A stretch of 56,017 bases of DNA from Candidatus Corynebacterium avicola. Its GTDB lineage: Bacteria > Actinomycetota > Actinomycetes > Mycobacteriales > Mycobacteriaceae. Numbering within the stretch: the stretch's first letter is position 1; each line of letters begins with the position of its first letter. Location: assembly GCA_019114135.1 (NCBI GenBank), contig DXGC01000055.1, forward strand, positions 1 through 56,017. The letters are read 5' to 3'. The notes under the pieces are model-generated. The model made no database searches and was not told where the DNA came from. It was given only the letters and a program-made list of their open reading frames with translations. Shown piece after piece: positions 42,910-52,464 of this stretch. The position numbers and the translations under genes were made by a program.

Positions 42910-45018
42910 CTACGCGCGCATCGCCAGGGCGAAGGGCAGTACCGCCACCGCCCCGGCCCGCAGCAGCTCCCGACCGGCCACGGTCATCGCCCACCGGGAG
43001 CCGATCTCTGTGTCCACCAGCAGGACGACCTGCCCGTTCACTGCCGCAGCAACCTCCGACGGCACGTGCACCGCACCGTGGAGATTGCGCACGCGGAAGG
43101 CACTGTTGACGTCCGGATCGCCCGGGTCCTCGGTGTACTCCAGGGCACCGGCGTCGGCCATCTTCCCTACCTGGGCCAGACCCGAGGCCAGGGCGGAGGT
43201 CGTCGCCGGACGGGTCACCGAGGGCATGGCCACCACCGTGGTGGGGCGCTGCTCCCAATCCCATTCCTTGAGCACCTGGATGCACCAGTCGGCGATGTTC
43301 TTCGGCACCGGGGCGTCCTCGGCGCCGGTCTCCAGGAACTTCCGCAGCACCTGGCCCGGGCCCAGGTCGGTGTAGCGGGCGATCACCCGGCCTTCGGCGA
43401 CCTTCTCCTCGGCGGGGATCTTTCCCTTGAGCGGAACTCCGACCTTGTCCATCCCGGAAGGCCATTGACCCCGCGGGTCGACCGGTACACCGATCCCGGA
43501 GAGCACCTGACGGGCGCCGGAGGTGTTCGTCTGGTCGACCGAGGTGTCCCACCAGACCCCGGCGCAGACGTCGCAGCGTCCGCAGTCGTGCGCGGTGGGG
43601 TCGTCCAGAGATTCGGCGAGGAACCGCATGCGGCACATCTGCCCGGATTCGTAGTCCAGCATCGCCTGGGCCTCCCGCTTCCGGGCGGCGGCGACCGCGG
43701 CATAGCGCTCCGCATCGTAGTGCCAGGTTTCGCCCGTGGAGACGACGCCGCCGGCGACCCGGTCGACCGCCCCCTCGACCTGGAGGGTCTTGAGAAGCAG
43801 GTCGAGCCGTGTACGTCGTACCCCGACCAGGGGCTCCAGGGCGGGGACGGACATCGGCGAGGTGGCCTCCGCCAGGGCGGCGAGGACCGCGGCCGCCTCG
43901 TCCTGGTCAGGCATGGAGGCGGTGGCGAAGTACTCCCAGATGTCCGGGTCCTCCGGGCCGGGCAGCAGAAGCACGTCGGCGGAGTCCGTGGCGCGGCCGG
44001 CACGTCCGACCTGCTGGTAGTAGGCCACGGCGGAGGACGGCGCACCCAGGTGCACCACGAACCCCAGGTCCGGCTTGTCGAAACCCATGCCCAGGGCGCT
44101 GGTGGCCACCAGGGCGGTGAGCTCGTTGTCCTTGAGCTGCCGTTCCAGCCGTGCCCGGTCCTCGGCGTCGGTACGGCCGGTGTAGGTGGCGACGTTCCAC
44201 CCGGCCTCGCGCAGCACCCGGGTGGTGTCCTCGGCGGCGGAGACGGTGAGACAGTAGATGATGCCGGAGCCGGTGAAGTCGCCGAGGTGCTGTGCCAGCC
44301 AGCCGATCCGGTGCTCGGCCGAGGAGGTGGGCGCGACACCCAGGCGTAGGGAGTCCCGCGACAGTGCTCCGCGGACGACCATGGTGTCCTGGCCGAGCTG
44401 CTCGGCGACGTCTTCGACGACCCGGCTGTTCGCCGTCGCCGTGGTGGCCAGCACGGGCAGGTCATCCGGGAGGGATTCGAGCAATGCGCCGATCCGGCGG
44501 TAGTCCGGTCGGAAGTCATGGCCCCAGTCCGAGATGCAGTGGGCCTCGTCCACCACGATCATGCCCACGCCGCCGCCTGAACCAGCGCCGTCCAGCAACG
44601 GCTGCAGCACCCGTTCCCGGAAACGCGGGTTCGTCAGTCGCTCCGGGGAGATCAGCAGCACGTCCAACTGCCCGGCGTTCAGTGCAGCCAGGATGTCGTC
44701 CCACTCGGTGACGTTCGAGGAGTTCACCGTCGCCGCACGCACCCCGGCGCGCTCCGCGGCGGCGACCTGGTCGCGCATCAGTGCCAGCAACGGGGAGATG
44801 ATCAGCGTCGGCCCACCACCCTGTTCCCGCAGCAGCCGTGCCGCTACGAAGTACACCGCAGATTTTCCCCAACCGGTGCGCTGGACCACCAGCACCCGTC
44901 GGCGGTCGGCGACCAGCGCGGAGACCGCCTCGAACTGGCCGTCGCGGAAGGCGGCGTCCTGCCGCCCGGTGAGGTCACGCAGGATCGCGGTGGCGTGGTC
45001 GTGCAGCTCGTTGGTCAT
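42910..45018 (-). CDS. RecQ-family helicase with C-terminal phosphoribosyltransferase-like domain
   Basis: 702 aa. Helicase domain: QRTGWGKSAVY (Walker A, residues 46-56), VVDEAHCISDWGHDFRPDY, LATTATAN, QQVGRAGRA. A zinc-binding set C...CGRCDVC at about 490. Instead of the usual WHD-HRDC ending, the last 200 residues include VVAMPSVTRP and VLLVDTEIGSRWAMTVAGREL, which resemble a PRTase fold (PRPP-loop position). Such fusions occur in actinobacteria; the role of the tail is unclear. TATGGT stands 8 nt before ATG 45018. Confidence 0.9.
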   Translation of the reverse strand: MTNELHDHATAILRDLTGRQDAAFRDGQFEAVSALVADRRRVLVVQRTGWGKSAVYFVAARLLREQGGGPTLIISPLLALMRDQVAAAERAGVRAATVNSSNVTEWDDILAALNAGQLDVLLISPERLTNPRFRERVLQPLLDGAGSGGGVGMIVVDEAHCISDWGHDFRPDYRRIGALLESLPDDLPVLATTATANSRVVEDVAEQLGQDTMVVRGALSRDSLRLGVAPTSSAEHRIGWLAQHLGDFTGSGIIYCLTVSAAEDTTRVLREAGWNVATYTGRTDAEDRARLERQLKDNELTALVATSALGMGFDKPDLGFVVHLGAPSSAVAYYQQVGRAGRATDSADVLLLPGPEDPDIWEYFATASMPDQDEAAAVLAALAEATSPMSVPALEPLVGVRRTRLDLLLKTLQVEGAVDRVAGGVVSTGETWHYDAERYAAVAAARKREAQAMLDYESGQMCRMRFLAESLDDPTAHDCGRCDVCAGVWWDTSVDQTNTSGARQVLSGIGVPVDPRGQWPSGMDKVGVPLKGKIPAEEKVAEGRVIARYTDLGPGQVLRKFLETGAEDAPVPKNIADWCIQVLKEWDWEQRPTTVVAMPSVTRPATTSALASGLAQVGKMADAGALEYTEDPGDPDVNSAFRVRNLHGAVHVPSEVAAAVNGQVVLLVDTEIGSRWAMTVAGRELLRAGAVAVLPFALAMRA

Positions 45019-45026
45019 GGTGCCCC

Positions 45027-45032
45027 ACCATA
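45027..45032 (-). promoter_or_regulatory. -10 hexamer TATGGT of recQ-like gene
   Basis: Minus-strand TATGGT, 8 nt before ATG 45018. Confidence 0.5.
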
Positions 45033-45061
45033 GGGCAGGGGCCGGACACGGAATCGTCCGA

Positions 45062-46042
45062 TCATCGGCTGAGCCGGTCCACCGCCTCGGCGATGAGCAG
45101 GTCCTGCCAGGACATGCCGACGCTCTTGAACACCACCGGACGCCGTCCCGGGGCCACGGTCTTCTCCGTCAGCGCCGAGCGCATCGACACCAGGTCGCCG
45201 GGGTTGATCGCCCCTTCGTAGTGGGCGAGCACGATGTCACCGGCGGTCTCCAGGGCGGTGTCGATGTCCTCGACAATCACCTTCGCACCGGCGATGAAGT
45301 CGGCGTCCAACTCGCGGGTGTTGGGTTCGTGGGATCCCACGGCGATGACGAGGACGTCGTCGCGGACGTGGTGGGCCTGGAACAGGGGAGTGTCCGCACT
45401 GGTCGCGGTGACGATGATGTCGGCGTCGGCGAGGGCGTCGAGCGTGTCCTGGGAGTCGGTCGGCAGGATGCGTCCCACCCCCTCGACGGCCGCCTGTGCC
45501 TCGTCGCTGGCGTTGTCGGGGTTGCGGACCACGATGTCCACCGAGTCGAACGGGGAACCGTCGGCCCGTGGCCCCAGCTCCGCGGCGAGCGCCTCGATGT
45601 GCGCCACCCCTTGCGGGCCAGCCCCGAAGACCACCAACTTCACGGGGGTGTCCACCAACGCCAGAGTCGGGCGCAGCGCGGCGATCGACACCGCCGGGGT
45701 GCGAAGGTTCGTCAGCGCCACCCCGTCGATGATGCTCTCCAGTTGCAGGGACTCGGCGTCGTAGAGCAGGTAGGTGGCGTCGATACGGGGCCGGCCCAGC
45801 GCGGGGTTGCCCGGGGCGACCGTGGCGACCTTCACGCCGGCGAAGGTGCCGACCTCCGAGGGCCCGAGAAGGAAGTGGCCGTGGCTGGTGTGCGCGGTAC
45901 GGCGGGGAAGGTCGGAAGCCGGGTCGAAGTTGATCGCCGGGTTGGTGAAGGGGGTGCTGATGGCGTCGGCCGCGGCGGTCGGGGACAACGCCGAACGCAC
46001 GGTCGCGGCATCGATGTGGCGGGGGAGTCCTGGTGCACTCAT
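45062..46042 (-). CDS. Ornithine cyclodeaminase/mu-crystallin family protein
   Basis: 326-aa NAD(P)-binding enzyme. Seen: VKVATVAPGNPALGRPRIDATYLLYDAESLQ-type core (substrate Lys region), ALTNLRTPAVS, and the Rossmann loop VFGAGPQGVAHIEAL, then VIAVGSHEPNTREL. Members deaminate ornithine, or reduce cyclic imines or make opine-like products; no neighbour indicates which. ATG 46042 has TAGACT 7 nt upstream, leaderless. Confidence 0.9.
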   Translation of the reverse strand: MSAPGLPRHIDAATVRSALSPTAAADAISTPFTNPAINFDPASDLPRRTAHTSHGHFLLGPSEVGTFAGVKVATVAPGNPALGRPRIDATYLLYDAESLQLESIIDGVALTNLRTPAVSIAALRPTLALVDTPVKLVVFGAGPQGVAHIEALAAELGPRADGSPFDSVDIVVRNPDNASDEAQAAVEGVGRILPTDSQDTLDALADADIIVTATSADTPLFQAHHVRDDVLVIAVGSHEPNTRELDADFIAGAKVIVEDIDTALETAGDIVLAHYEGAINPGDLVSMRSALTEKTVAPGRRPVVFKSVGMSWQDLLIAEAVDRLSR

Positions 46043-46049
46043 ACCCCCG

Positions 46050-46055
46050 AGTCTA
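46050..46055 (-). promoter_or_regulatory. -10 hexamer TAGACT of the ornithine cyclodeaminase-like gene
   Basis: Minus-strand TAGACT, 7 nt before ATG 46042. The same hexamer serves pncB and the GNAT gene. Confidence 0.6.
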
Positions 46056-46158
46056 GCGACAGATATTCCATGTCCGGGGCGCTGACTACGATGGGGGAAG
46101 AAACATCATTCACCAGATCTCTGACGTAGCTCGGCTGGTGAAAGGGAGGAGGTCCGTC

Positions 46159-48852
46159 GTGGCCGTCGAGGGCACACAGTGGCACACGATGAGCGTCGAC
46201 GACGCCCGGGGGGAACTCGGTCTGCGGGTGTTCGCCGAGGGGCAGGACGCCGGCCTGACCAGTGCCGAGGCGTCCGAACGGGAACGTGTCCACGGTCGCA
46301 ATGAGCTGGACGAGGTGACCGCCGACCCGTGGTACGTGGTGCTGGGACGACAGTTGACCTCCCCGATGGTGATCTTCCTGCTCATCGCCGGCGTCGTCAC
46401 CCTGCTGCAGCGGGAGTGGTTCGACGGGGTGGCGATCTTCGTCGTCGTGGGGTTGAACACCTCGATCGGTTACTGGCAGGCGCGCAAGGCCGAGAGGGAC
46501 GTGGCGGCCCTGGCCCAGCTGTCCTCCCCGGAGGCGACGGTGGTGCGCGACGGTCATGTCGCCCGTATCGACGCTGCCGGACTCGTCCCCGGTGACCTGG
46601 TCCGACTCGAGTCCGGGGACAAGGTGCCGGCCGACCTCCGCCTGGTGGACTGCAACGGTCTTCGGTGTGACGAGTCCATGCTCACCGGCGAGGTCCTGCC
46701 GGTGAGCAAGTACGTCGAGGTAGGCGACCTGGAGGTGGACGCTCCGGTCGGTGACCGTGTGACCATGGCGTACTCCGGGACGCTGGTGGTGTCCGGTCGG
46801 GCGACCGGCCTGGTGGTGGACACCGGGTACGGCACGGAACTCGGGTCGATCGCCTCGTTGGTGCAGGAGGCACCGGAGAAGACCCCGTTGCAGGTGCTCA
46901 CCGATCGGCTGGAGCGCGTCATCGGCGTGGTGCTGATCATCGCAGGTCTAGCGGTGTTCGGCGCGAACATCATCCTCGGCAACGACCTCGGTGATGCCTT
47001 CCGCACCACCGTCGCCCTCATCGTCTCGGCGATGCCCGAGGCGCTCCCGGTCGTGCTGTCGGTGGCGATGGGGGTGGGCGTGTCACGGATGGCCGCCCAG
47101 CATGCTGTGGTGCGTCAACTGCCCAGCGTGGAGACCCTGGGGTCGACCACGGTCATCGGCTCGGACAAGACCGGCACCCTGACGATCAACAAGATGACCG
47201 TCGAGAAGGTGTGGACCCCGCGAGGTGCCTACCTCGCCGCAGACCTGTATTCGGCAGATGCCGTCGCGGTGAACTCCCTGCGTACCGGAGCGTTGACCAA
47301 CGACGCGACCCACACCGGCGGAGACCCCACGAAACCCCTGATCGGTGACTCCGTTGACGTTGCCATGGCCGAGGTCGCGCTGGAGGCCGCGGCCGTGACC
47401 CCGGACGAACGCGCCGGGGACGCCGTCGCCGCCATGCCCTATGAACCGGAACTGGCCTACTCCCAGACCCTCGTGCGCGAGGTCGACGCCGACGGCGTCG
47501 AACGGTTCGTCCTGCACGTCAAGGGCGCGCCGGAGACCATCGCCTCCTTCAGTGACATGACCGAGGCGGAGCATGCGGAGATGGAAGCGGCCAACGCCGA
47601 CATGGGGCGCGACGGGCTGCGCGTGATCGCCACCGCCTACCGGGTTCTCGACGCAGACGAGGCACGGCAGCTGGCGGCAGGTGCGAAGCTACCGAGCCCG
47701 GAGCACCTCGAGTTCACCGGACTGCAGGGCATGATGGACCCGCCCCGGGAGGGCGTGCGCGAGGCGATCGTCCAGTGCCGCAAAGCCGGGATCCACGTCA
47801 TGATGATCACCGGTGACCACCCGGTGACTGCCGCCGCCATTGCCGGACGTCTCGGACTACGCGGTGGGGAGAAGGCCCTGACCGGGCGCGACATGGCCGG
47901 GATGGACGACTCACAGCTGCGCGAACGGCTGAAGACCACCACCGTCTGCGCCCGGATGAGCCCGCAGGACAAGCTGCGGATCGTGCGCCTCCTCAAGGCC
48001 GACGGGGAGACCGTGGCGGTGACCGGCGACGGTGTCAACGACGCCCCGGCACTGAAGGCGGCGTCCATCGGCGTCGCCATGGGCGCCTCCGGGACCGACG
48101 TCGCACGCGACTCCTCCGACGTGGTGCTCACCGACGACAACTTCGTCACCGTCGTCGAGGCCGTCCGACTCGGCCGGGTGACCTTCGCCTCGATCCGCAA
48201 GGCTACCTTCTTCCTGCTGACCAACGGTATGGCCCTGATGATCGCGGTCATCGTGAACACCTTCACGGACCTGCCTCTGATCTTCGTTCCCGTCGTGCTG
48301 CTGTTCATGAACGTGATCACCAACGGCATCCAGGACATCGCCCTGTCCTTCGAGAAGGGGGAGGGCGATGAACTGGAGCAGAAACCCCGGTCGTCCAGTG
48401 AAGGGGTGCTGGACACCAGGATGTGGATCCGGACGGTCGTCACCGGGGCGTGGATGGGCTTCGGCACCTTGCTGGTCTACCGTCTGGCCCACGAGGCCGG
48501 GCTCCCGCTGGAGGAGGCCCGCACCCTCGCCCTGATCACCATGGTGATGTTCAACCTCTTCCAGGTGTTCAGTGCCCGCGCCCTGCGTCGTTCCATCTTC
48601 ACCATGAACCCACTGGGAAATCCCCTGTTGTCAGGGTCGGCGCTGCTGGCCCTGGTGCTGCAGTGGGGTGTCACCGCCTGGCCGGCAGGTGCCGAGATGC
48701 TGGGGTTGACCGCGTTGAGTTGGCAGCAGTGGCTGATGTGTACCGGAATAGGTGCGACGGTGCTGGTGATCGTCGAGATCGAGAAGCTCGTCTGGCCCGT
48801 GGCGGCGGCGCGGTTCCGGACGATCCGCAGCCATCGTCGCGTCCGACGGTGA
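46159..48852 (+). CDS. P2-type cation-transporting ATPase
   Basis: 897-aa P-type ATPase with ten predicted helices. N-terminal cation-ATPase domain (SAEASERERVHGRNELDE), actuator LTGEVLPVSK, helix 4 SAMPEALPVVLSVAMG (a variant of PEGLP), phosphorylation site SDKTGTLT near residue 335, KGAPETI, hinge TGDGVNDAPALK, and C-terminal QDIALSFEKGEGDELEQ. The helix 4 and 5-6 residues fit Ca2+/Mg2+/Na+ pumps rather than heavy metals; the ion is not certain. GTG 46159 follows GGGAGGAGG by 6 nt; TACGAT at 46086 may be its -10. Confidence 0.9.
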   Translation: MAVEGTQWHTMSVDDARGELGLRVFAEGQDAGLTSAEASERERVHGRNELDEVTADPWYVVLGRQLTSPMVIFLLIAGVVTLLQREWFDGVAIFVVVGLNTSIGYWQARKAERDVAALAQLSSPEATVVRDGHVARIDAAGLVPGDLVRLESGDKVPADLRLVDCNGLRCDESMLTGEVLPVSKYVEVGDLEVDAPVGDRVTMAYSGTLVVSGRATGLVVDTGYGTELGSIASLVQEAPEKTPLQVLTDRLERVIGVVLIIAGLAVFGANIILGNDLGDAFRTTVALIVSAMPEALPVVLSVAMGVGVSRMAAQHAVVRQLPSVETLGSTTVIGSDKTGTLTINKMTVEKVWTPRGAYLAADLYSADAVAVNSLRTGALTNDATHTGGDPTKPLIGDSVDVAMAEVALEAAAVTPDERAGDAVAAMPYEPELAYSQTLVREVDADGVERFVLHVKGAPETIASFSDMTEAEHAEMEAANADMGRDGLRVIATAYRVLDADEARQLAAGAKLPSPEHLEFTGLQGMMDPPREGVREAIVQCRKAGIHVMMITGDHPVTAAAIAGRLGLRGGEKALTGRDMAGMDDSQLRERLKTTTVCARMSPQDKLRIVRLLKADGETVAVTGDGVNDAPALKAASIGVAMGASGTDVARDSSDVVLTDDNFVTVVEAVRLGRVTFASIRKATFFLLTNGMALMIAVIVNTFTDLPLIFVPVVLLFMNVITNGIQDIALSFEKGEGDELEQKPRSSSEGVLDTRMWIRTVVTGAWMGFGTLLVYRLAHEAGLPLEEARTLALITMVMFNLFQVFSARALRRSIFTMNPLGNPLLSGSALLALVLQWGVTAWPAGAEMLGLTALSWQQWLMCTGIGATVLVIVEIEKLVWPVAAARFRTIRSHRRVRR

Positions 48853-49047
48853 ACCTGCGGTGGCCCGGCAGTGACCCCGGCGGCGCCCTGTGTGCAGGGT
48901 CATAGAAATTCGCGTCTACCAGCAGTAGTTGTGTCTGCCTTACAACGGGTACTGTGTGGGGCAGTCGGGAGGGACCGGAACTGCACTCGAGTCCCCGAAG
49001 ACGAGTAACCACCAAGAACTGACCTGATCTGACCCTGGAGAGTCACC

Positions 49048-50277
49048 GTGACCCCTGTATCGGTCGCCGCGCCACTGGAACTTCCGTGCGGCACCACTGT
49101 GAAGAACCGCCTCGTGAAAGCTGCGATGAGCGAAGGCCTGGCCACCAAGGCAGGCGGACCGTCCGACCAGCACATCGACCTCTACCGTCGGTGGGCTGAG
49201 GGAGGCGCTGGTGTGCTCGTCACCGGGGCCGTCATGGTCGACCCGGAGCACCTGGGCGAACCGAACACCGTCGTCGTCGCCGATGACCGTCACCTCGATG
49301 CCCTGCGTGACTGGGCCGAGGCTGGCACCGTCAACGACACCGAGCTGTGGATGCAGCTCAACCACCCGGGCAAGCAGTCGCCCCGTAGCGTGAACGAGTA
49401 CCCCGTCGCACCCAGTGCGATTCCGATGGACGGACCTGCGGCACGGTTCTTCGCCACCCCGCGTGAGCTCACCGTCGACGACATCCGGCTGATCGTGTGG
49501 CGTTTCGGATACGCCGCCCGCATCGCCAAGTCCACCGGCTTCACCGGTGTGCAGATCCACGCCGCGCACGGTTACCTGATCAACCAGTTCCTCTCCCCGA
49601 AGGACAACAAGCGCACCGACGAGTACGGCGGTGACCTGGAGTCGCGGATGCGTCTGCTGGTCGAGGTCTTCGAGGCCATCCGTGACGAAGTCGGCGAGGA
49701 GTTCCCCATCTCGGTGAAGCTGAACTCCTCCGACGGAGTCGAAGGCGGTTTCGGCGAGGACGAGTCCATCGCCGTCGCCGAGAAGCTCTCCGAGATGGGT
49801 GCGGACGTCATCGAGGTCTCCGGCGGCAACTACATCGCCCCGCTGATGCAGGGGGAGAAGGTGGACGCCTCGGGCGACACCGGCCAGATCTACTTCGGTG
49901 ACTACGCCCAGCGTCTGCGCGAGAAGGTCTCCACCCCGGTGCTGCTCACCGGTGGCTTCCGGTGTGCAGCGGACATCGAGAAGGGACTGGACGGCCTGGC
50001 CGACCTGGTCGGCATGGCCCGCCCGCTGGTCATGGTCCCGGAGTACCCCAATGAGTTGATCAAGCAGGGCAGCCGCAAGCTGGTCCGCCTCCCGCGGCTG
50101 AGCACCGGTTCCAAGAAGCTCGATGAGCCGCTGGAGCACCTGCTGGGCACCAACTGGTACGAGATGCAGATGGACCGGATCACCGACGGCCGCGCCATCG
50201 GTGGCGACGGTCTGGCCACCCTGTGGTTCACCGTGAAGAATCACGGCCTGACCGGGCTGCTCTCCAAGCGCCGCTGA
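49048..50277 (+). CDS. Old-yellow-enzyme family NADH:flavin oxidoreductase
   Basis: 409-aa FMN enzyme. Motifs: PLELPCGTTVKNRLVKAAMSEG, QLNHPGKQ, the conserved GVQIHAAHGYLINQFLSP with DEYGGDLESRMR, and LLTGGFR at the phosphate site. It would reduce activated alkenes or a dienoyl substrate; no Fe-S domain is present. GTG start with GGAG upstream. In the 195-nt gap before it, TACTGT (48950 region) is a possible -10, and a small CCCTG/CAGGG hairpin follows the ATPase stop. Confidence 0.9.
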   Translation: MTPVSVAAPLELPCGTTVKNRLVKAAMSEGLATKAGGPSDQHIDLYRRWAEGGAGVLVTGAVMVDPEHLGEPNTVVVADDRHLDALRDWAEAGTVNDTELWMQLNHPGKQSPRSVNEYPVAPSAIPMDGPAARFFATPRELTVDDIRLIVWRFGYAARIAKSTGFTGVQIHAAHGYLINQFLSPKDNKRTDEYGGDLESRMRLLVEVFEAIRDEVGEEFPISVKLNSSDGVEGGFGEDESIAVAEKLSEMGADVIEVSGGNYIAPLMQGEKVDASGDTGQIYFGDYAQRLREKVSTPVLLTGGFRCAADIEKGLDGLADLVGMARPLVMVPEYPNELIKQGSRKLVRLPRLSTGSKKLDEPLEHLLGTNWYEMQMDRITDGRAIGGDGLATLWFTVKNHGLTGLLSKRR

Positions 50278-50318
50278 GATCACCCTCCTCGTCGATAATC
50301 CACGCCGGCCAGAGGGCA

Positions 50319-50377
50319 GAAGGGTGGGATCATTCGATGGTATTCGAGTCGAAAACCATCGAATGGTCCCACCCTTC
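50319..50377. terminator. Long hairpin between two converging genes
   Basis: 23-bp arms (50319-50341 and 50355-50377) with one T/G position that still pairs as U-G in RNA, and a 13-nt loop that contains TTCGA/TCGAA. It lies between the stops of the OYE gene and the P1B ATPase gene, where a bidirectional terminator is expected; it lacks a T-tract. Confidence 0.65.
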
Positions 50378-50400
50378 GGACATGGAGGCAGTGCGAAGAT

Positions 50401-52464
50401 TCAGACGGTCTTGGTCGCCTCGATTGTGGCGGCGCTGGAACGGGCCGCGCGAAGTCCGTTGCCGATGACGACGACCTCCGCAACCTCGTGGACCAGGACC
50501 ACCGCAGCCAGGCCGAGGATACCGAACAGTGCCAGCGGGAACAGCACGACGATGATTGCCAGGGCCAGGATGATGTTCCCGGTCATGATCCGGCGTCCGC
50601 GACTGGCGTGGGCCAGGGCAGCAGGGATCAGCCGGAGGTCGTTGCCGGTGAAGGCGATGTCCGCAGACTCGATGGCAGCGGCCGAGCCAGAGGCCCCCAT
50701 GGCGATTCCGACGGTGGATCCGGCGAGGGCGGGGGCGTCGTTGATGCCGTCACCGATCATGGCGGTGGGGGTGCGCTCGGCGGATTCCTGAACATGACGG
50801 GCCTTGTCGCCTGGGAGCTGGTCGGCATGGACGCGGTCGATGCCCGCCTCTGTGGCCAGCGCCGCAGCGGTGCGCTCATTGTCGCCGGTGAGCATCATCG
50901 TCGTGACGTCCTGCTTGTGGAGTGCGGCGATCGTGTCGGCCGCCTCCGGACGCAGTTCGTCGCGGATGCCGATCACGCCGTGTACCTCGCCGTCGACCTC
51001 GACGACGATCAGGCTCATGCCCTGGCTCGCCATGTCTTCTGCATCCTCGGCGAGCTCACCCGGGTCGATCCACCGTGGTCCACCGACACGGACGGCGCCG
51101 GAGGTGCTGCCGGACGCGTCACCTTCGTCCGTGGCTGCGATGAGGTGTCCGGACAATCCATGGCCTGGTTCCTCCTGCACATCAGCGACTTCAGGATGTC
51201 CCTGGGTGCCGACCGTCACCGGAACTGCGTTGGTCACCGCCTGGGCGAGCGGGTGGCTGCTGGATGCCTCCAGGGCGGCGGCCAGCGTCAGGACGTCCAA
51301 CTCGGAGCGCGCACCACTGGTTCGGACCTCGACCACGCGAGGTTCATTGCGGGTCAGCGTGCCCGTTTTGTCGAAGGCGACGGTGCGGATCGTCCCGAAC
51401 TCCTCGAATGCCTCGCCGGACTTGATCACCACTCCGAACTTGCTCGCCGAACCGATCGCCGAGATCACCGTCACCGGTACTGCGATGGCCAGGGCGCAGG
51501 GGGACGCGGCGACCAGGACGACCAACGCGCGTTCCACCCACACACCGGGGTCGCCGAGCAGTGCTCCGATGCCGGCGATCAGGGCAGCGGCGATGAGCAC
51601 CAGAGGGACCAGGGGACGGGCGATGCGGTCGGCCAGTCGGGCGCGTTCTCCCTTGGTGGCGTGAGCCTGTTCGACGAGACGGACGATCTGGGTCAGTGAG
51701 TTGTCGCCACCGTCGGCCGTGACGGTGACGGTCAGGGTGCCCGAGCCGTTGACGGAACCGGCGAGGACATCGTCGCCCGGGTTGGCGCCCACCGGGATTG
51801 ACTCACCGGTGATTGCCGAGGTGTCCACCCAGGACTCACCGGCGGCGACGGTGCCGTCGGTGGCGATGCGTTCACCGGCGCCGACCAGCAGTGTGTCACC
51901 GATCCGGACCTCGGCCGCCGGGATCGTCTCGTCGGTGTAGCCGCAGCACTCGTCACCGCGACGCACGCGGGCAGTCTCCGGGACCAGGGAGAGCAGGGCG
52001 CGCAGGCCGTGCTTTGCGCGGTCCATGGCACGGTCCTCGAGCGTCTCCGCGATGGAGAACAGGAAGGCCAGTGCGGCGGCCTCGCCGACGTGTCCGAGCA
52101 GCACGGCGCCGATGGCGGCGATGGTCATCAGCAGGCCGACACCCAGGCGGGAGCGTCCCTTGCCCTTGATGAGGCGTTCGATGGTGCCAGGCACGAAGGT
52201 CGAGGCACCGGCAGCCAGACCGAGGGCGAACAGCACGGTGGCGGTGGTGGACGCGGTGGAGTTGTCTCCGCCGGTCCACTCGACGATCAGGCCGGCGATC
52301 CACAGGACGCCGGACGCGATCGGCAGTGCCAGTGCGCGGTCGCGCCACCAGGGTGGGAGGTCCTCGTGGACAAGCGGCTCAGGAGGTGCGGTGTTGTTCG
52401 TTGCACCGCCAACGGAAGTGACCGGGATGGTCGGGGTGATCGGGCCGCAGCATTCGTCGCTCAC
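50401..52464 (-). CDS. P1B-type heavy-metal-translocating ATPase (SPC type)
   Basis: 687-aa metal exporter. TGESIPVG (actuator), the intramembrane AASPCALAIAVPV near residue 319 (SPC, as in P1B-4 pumps for Co, Fe, Zn or Cd rather than CPC), DKTGTLT near 365, SSHPLAQ, and GDGINDAPAL. The last helix has VLVHEVAEV. No HMA domain; instead a short DECCG motif at the N-terminus and a second DECCG in the actuator linker. GTG start overlaps the CmtR-like gene (GTGA), so the metal sensor controls it. Confidence 0.92.
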   Translation of the reverse strand: MSDECCGPITPTIPVTSVGGATNNTAPPEPLVHEDLPPWWRDRALALPIASGVLWIAGLIVEWTGGDNSTASTTATVLFALGLAAGASTFVPGTIERLIKGKGRSRLGVGLLMTIAAIGAVLLGHVGEAAALAFLFSIAETLEDRAMDRAKHGLRALLSLVPETARVRRGDECCGYTDETIPAAEVRIGDTLLVGAGERIATDGTVAAGESWVDTSAITGESIPVGANPGDDVLAGSVNGSGTLTVTVTADGGDNSLTQIVRLVEQAHATKGERARLADRIARPLVPLVLIAAALIAGIGALLGDPGVWVERALVVLVAASPCALAIAVPVTVISAIGSASKFGVVIKSGEAFEEFGTIRTVAFDKTGTLTRNEPRVVEVRTSGARSELDVLTLAAALEASSSHPLAQAVTNAVPVTVGTQGHPEVADVQEEPGHGLSGHLIAATDEGDASGSTSGAVRVGGPRWIDPGELAEDAEDMASQGMSLIVVEVDGEVHGVIGIRDELRPEAADTIAALHKQDVTTMMLTGDNERTAAALATEAGIDRVHADQLPGDKARHVQESAERTPTAMIGDGINDAPALAGSTVGIAMGASGSAAAIESADIAFTGNDLRLIPAALAHASRGRRIMTGNIILALAIIVVLFPLALFGILGLAAVVLVHEVAEVVVIGNGLRAARSSAATIEATKTV

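Noticed and set aside
46138..46158. Upstream GTG start for the P2-type ATPase
   Set aside because: It would place the GGGAGGAGG ribosome site inside the coding region; GTG 46159 is 6 nt after that site.
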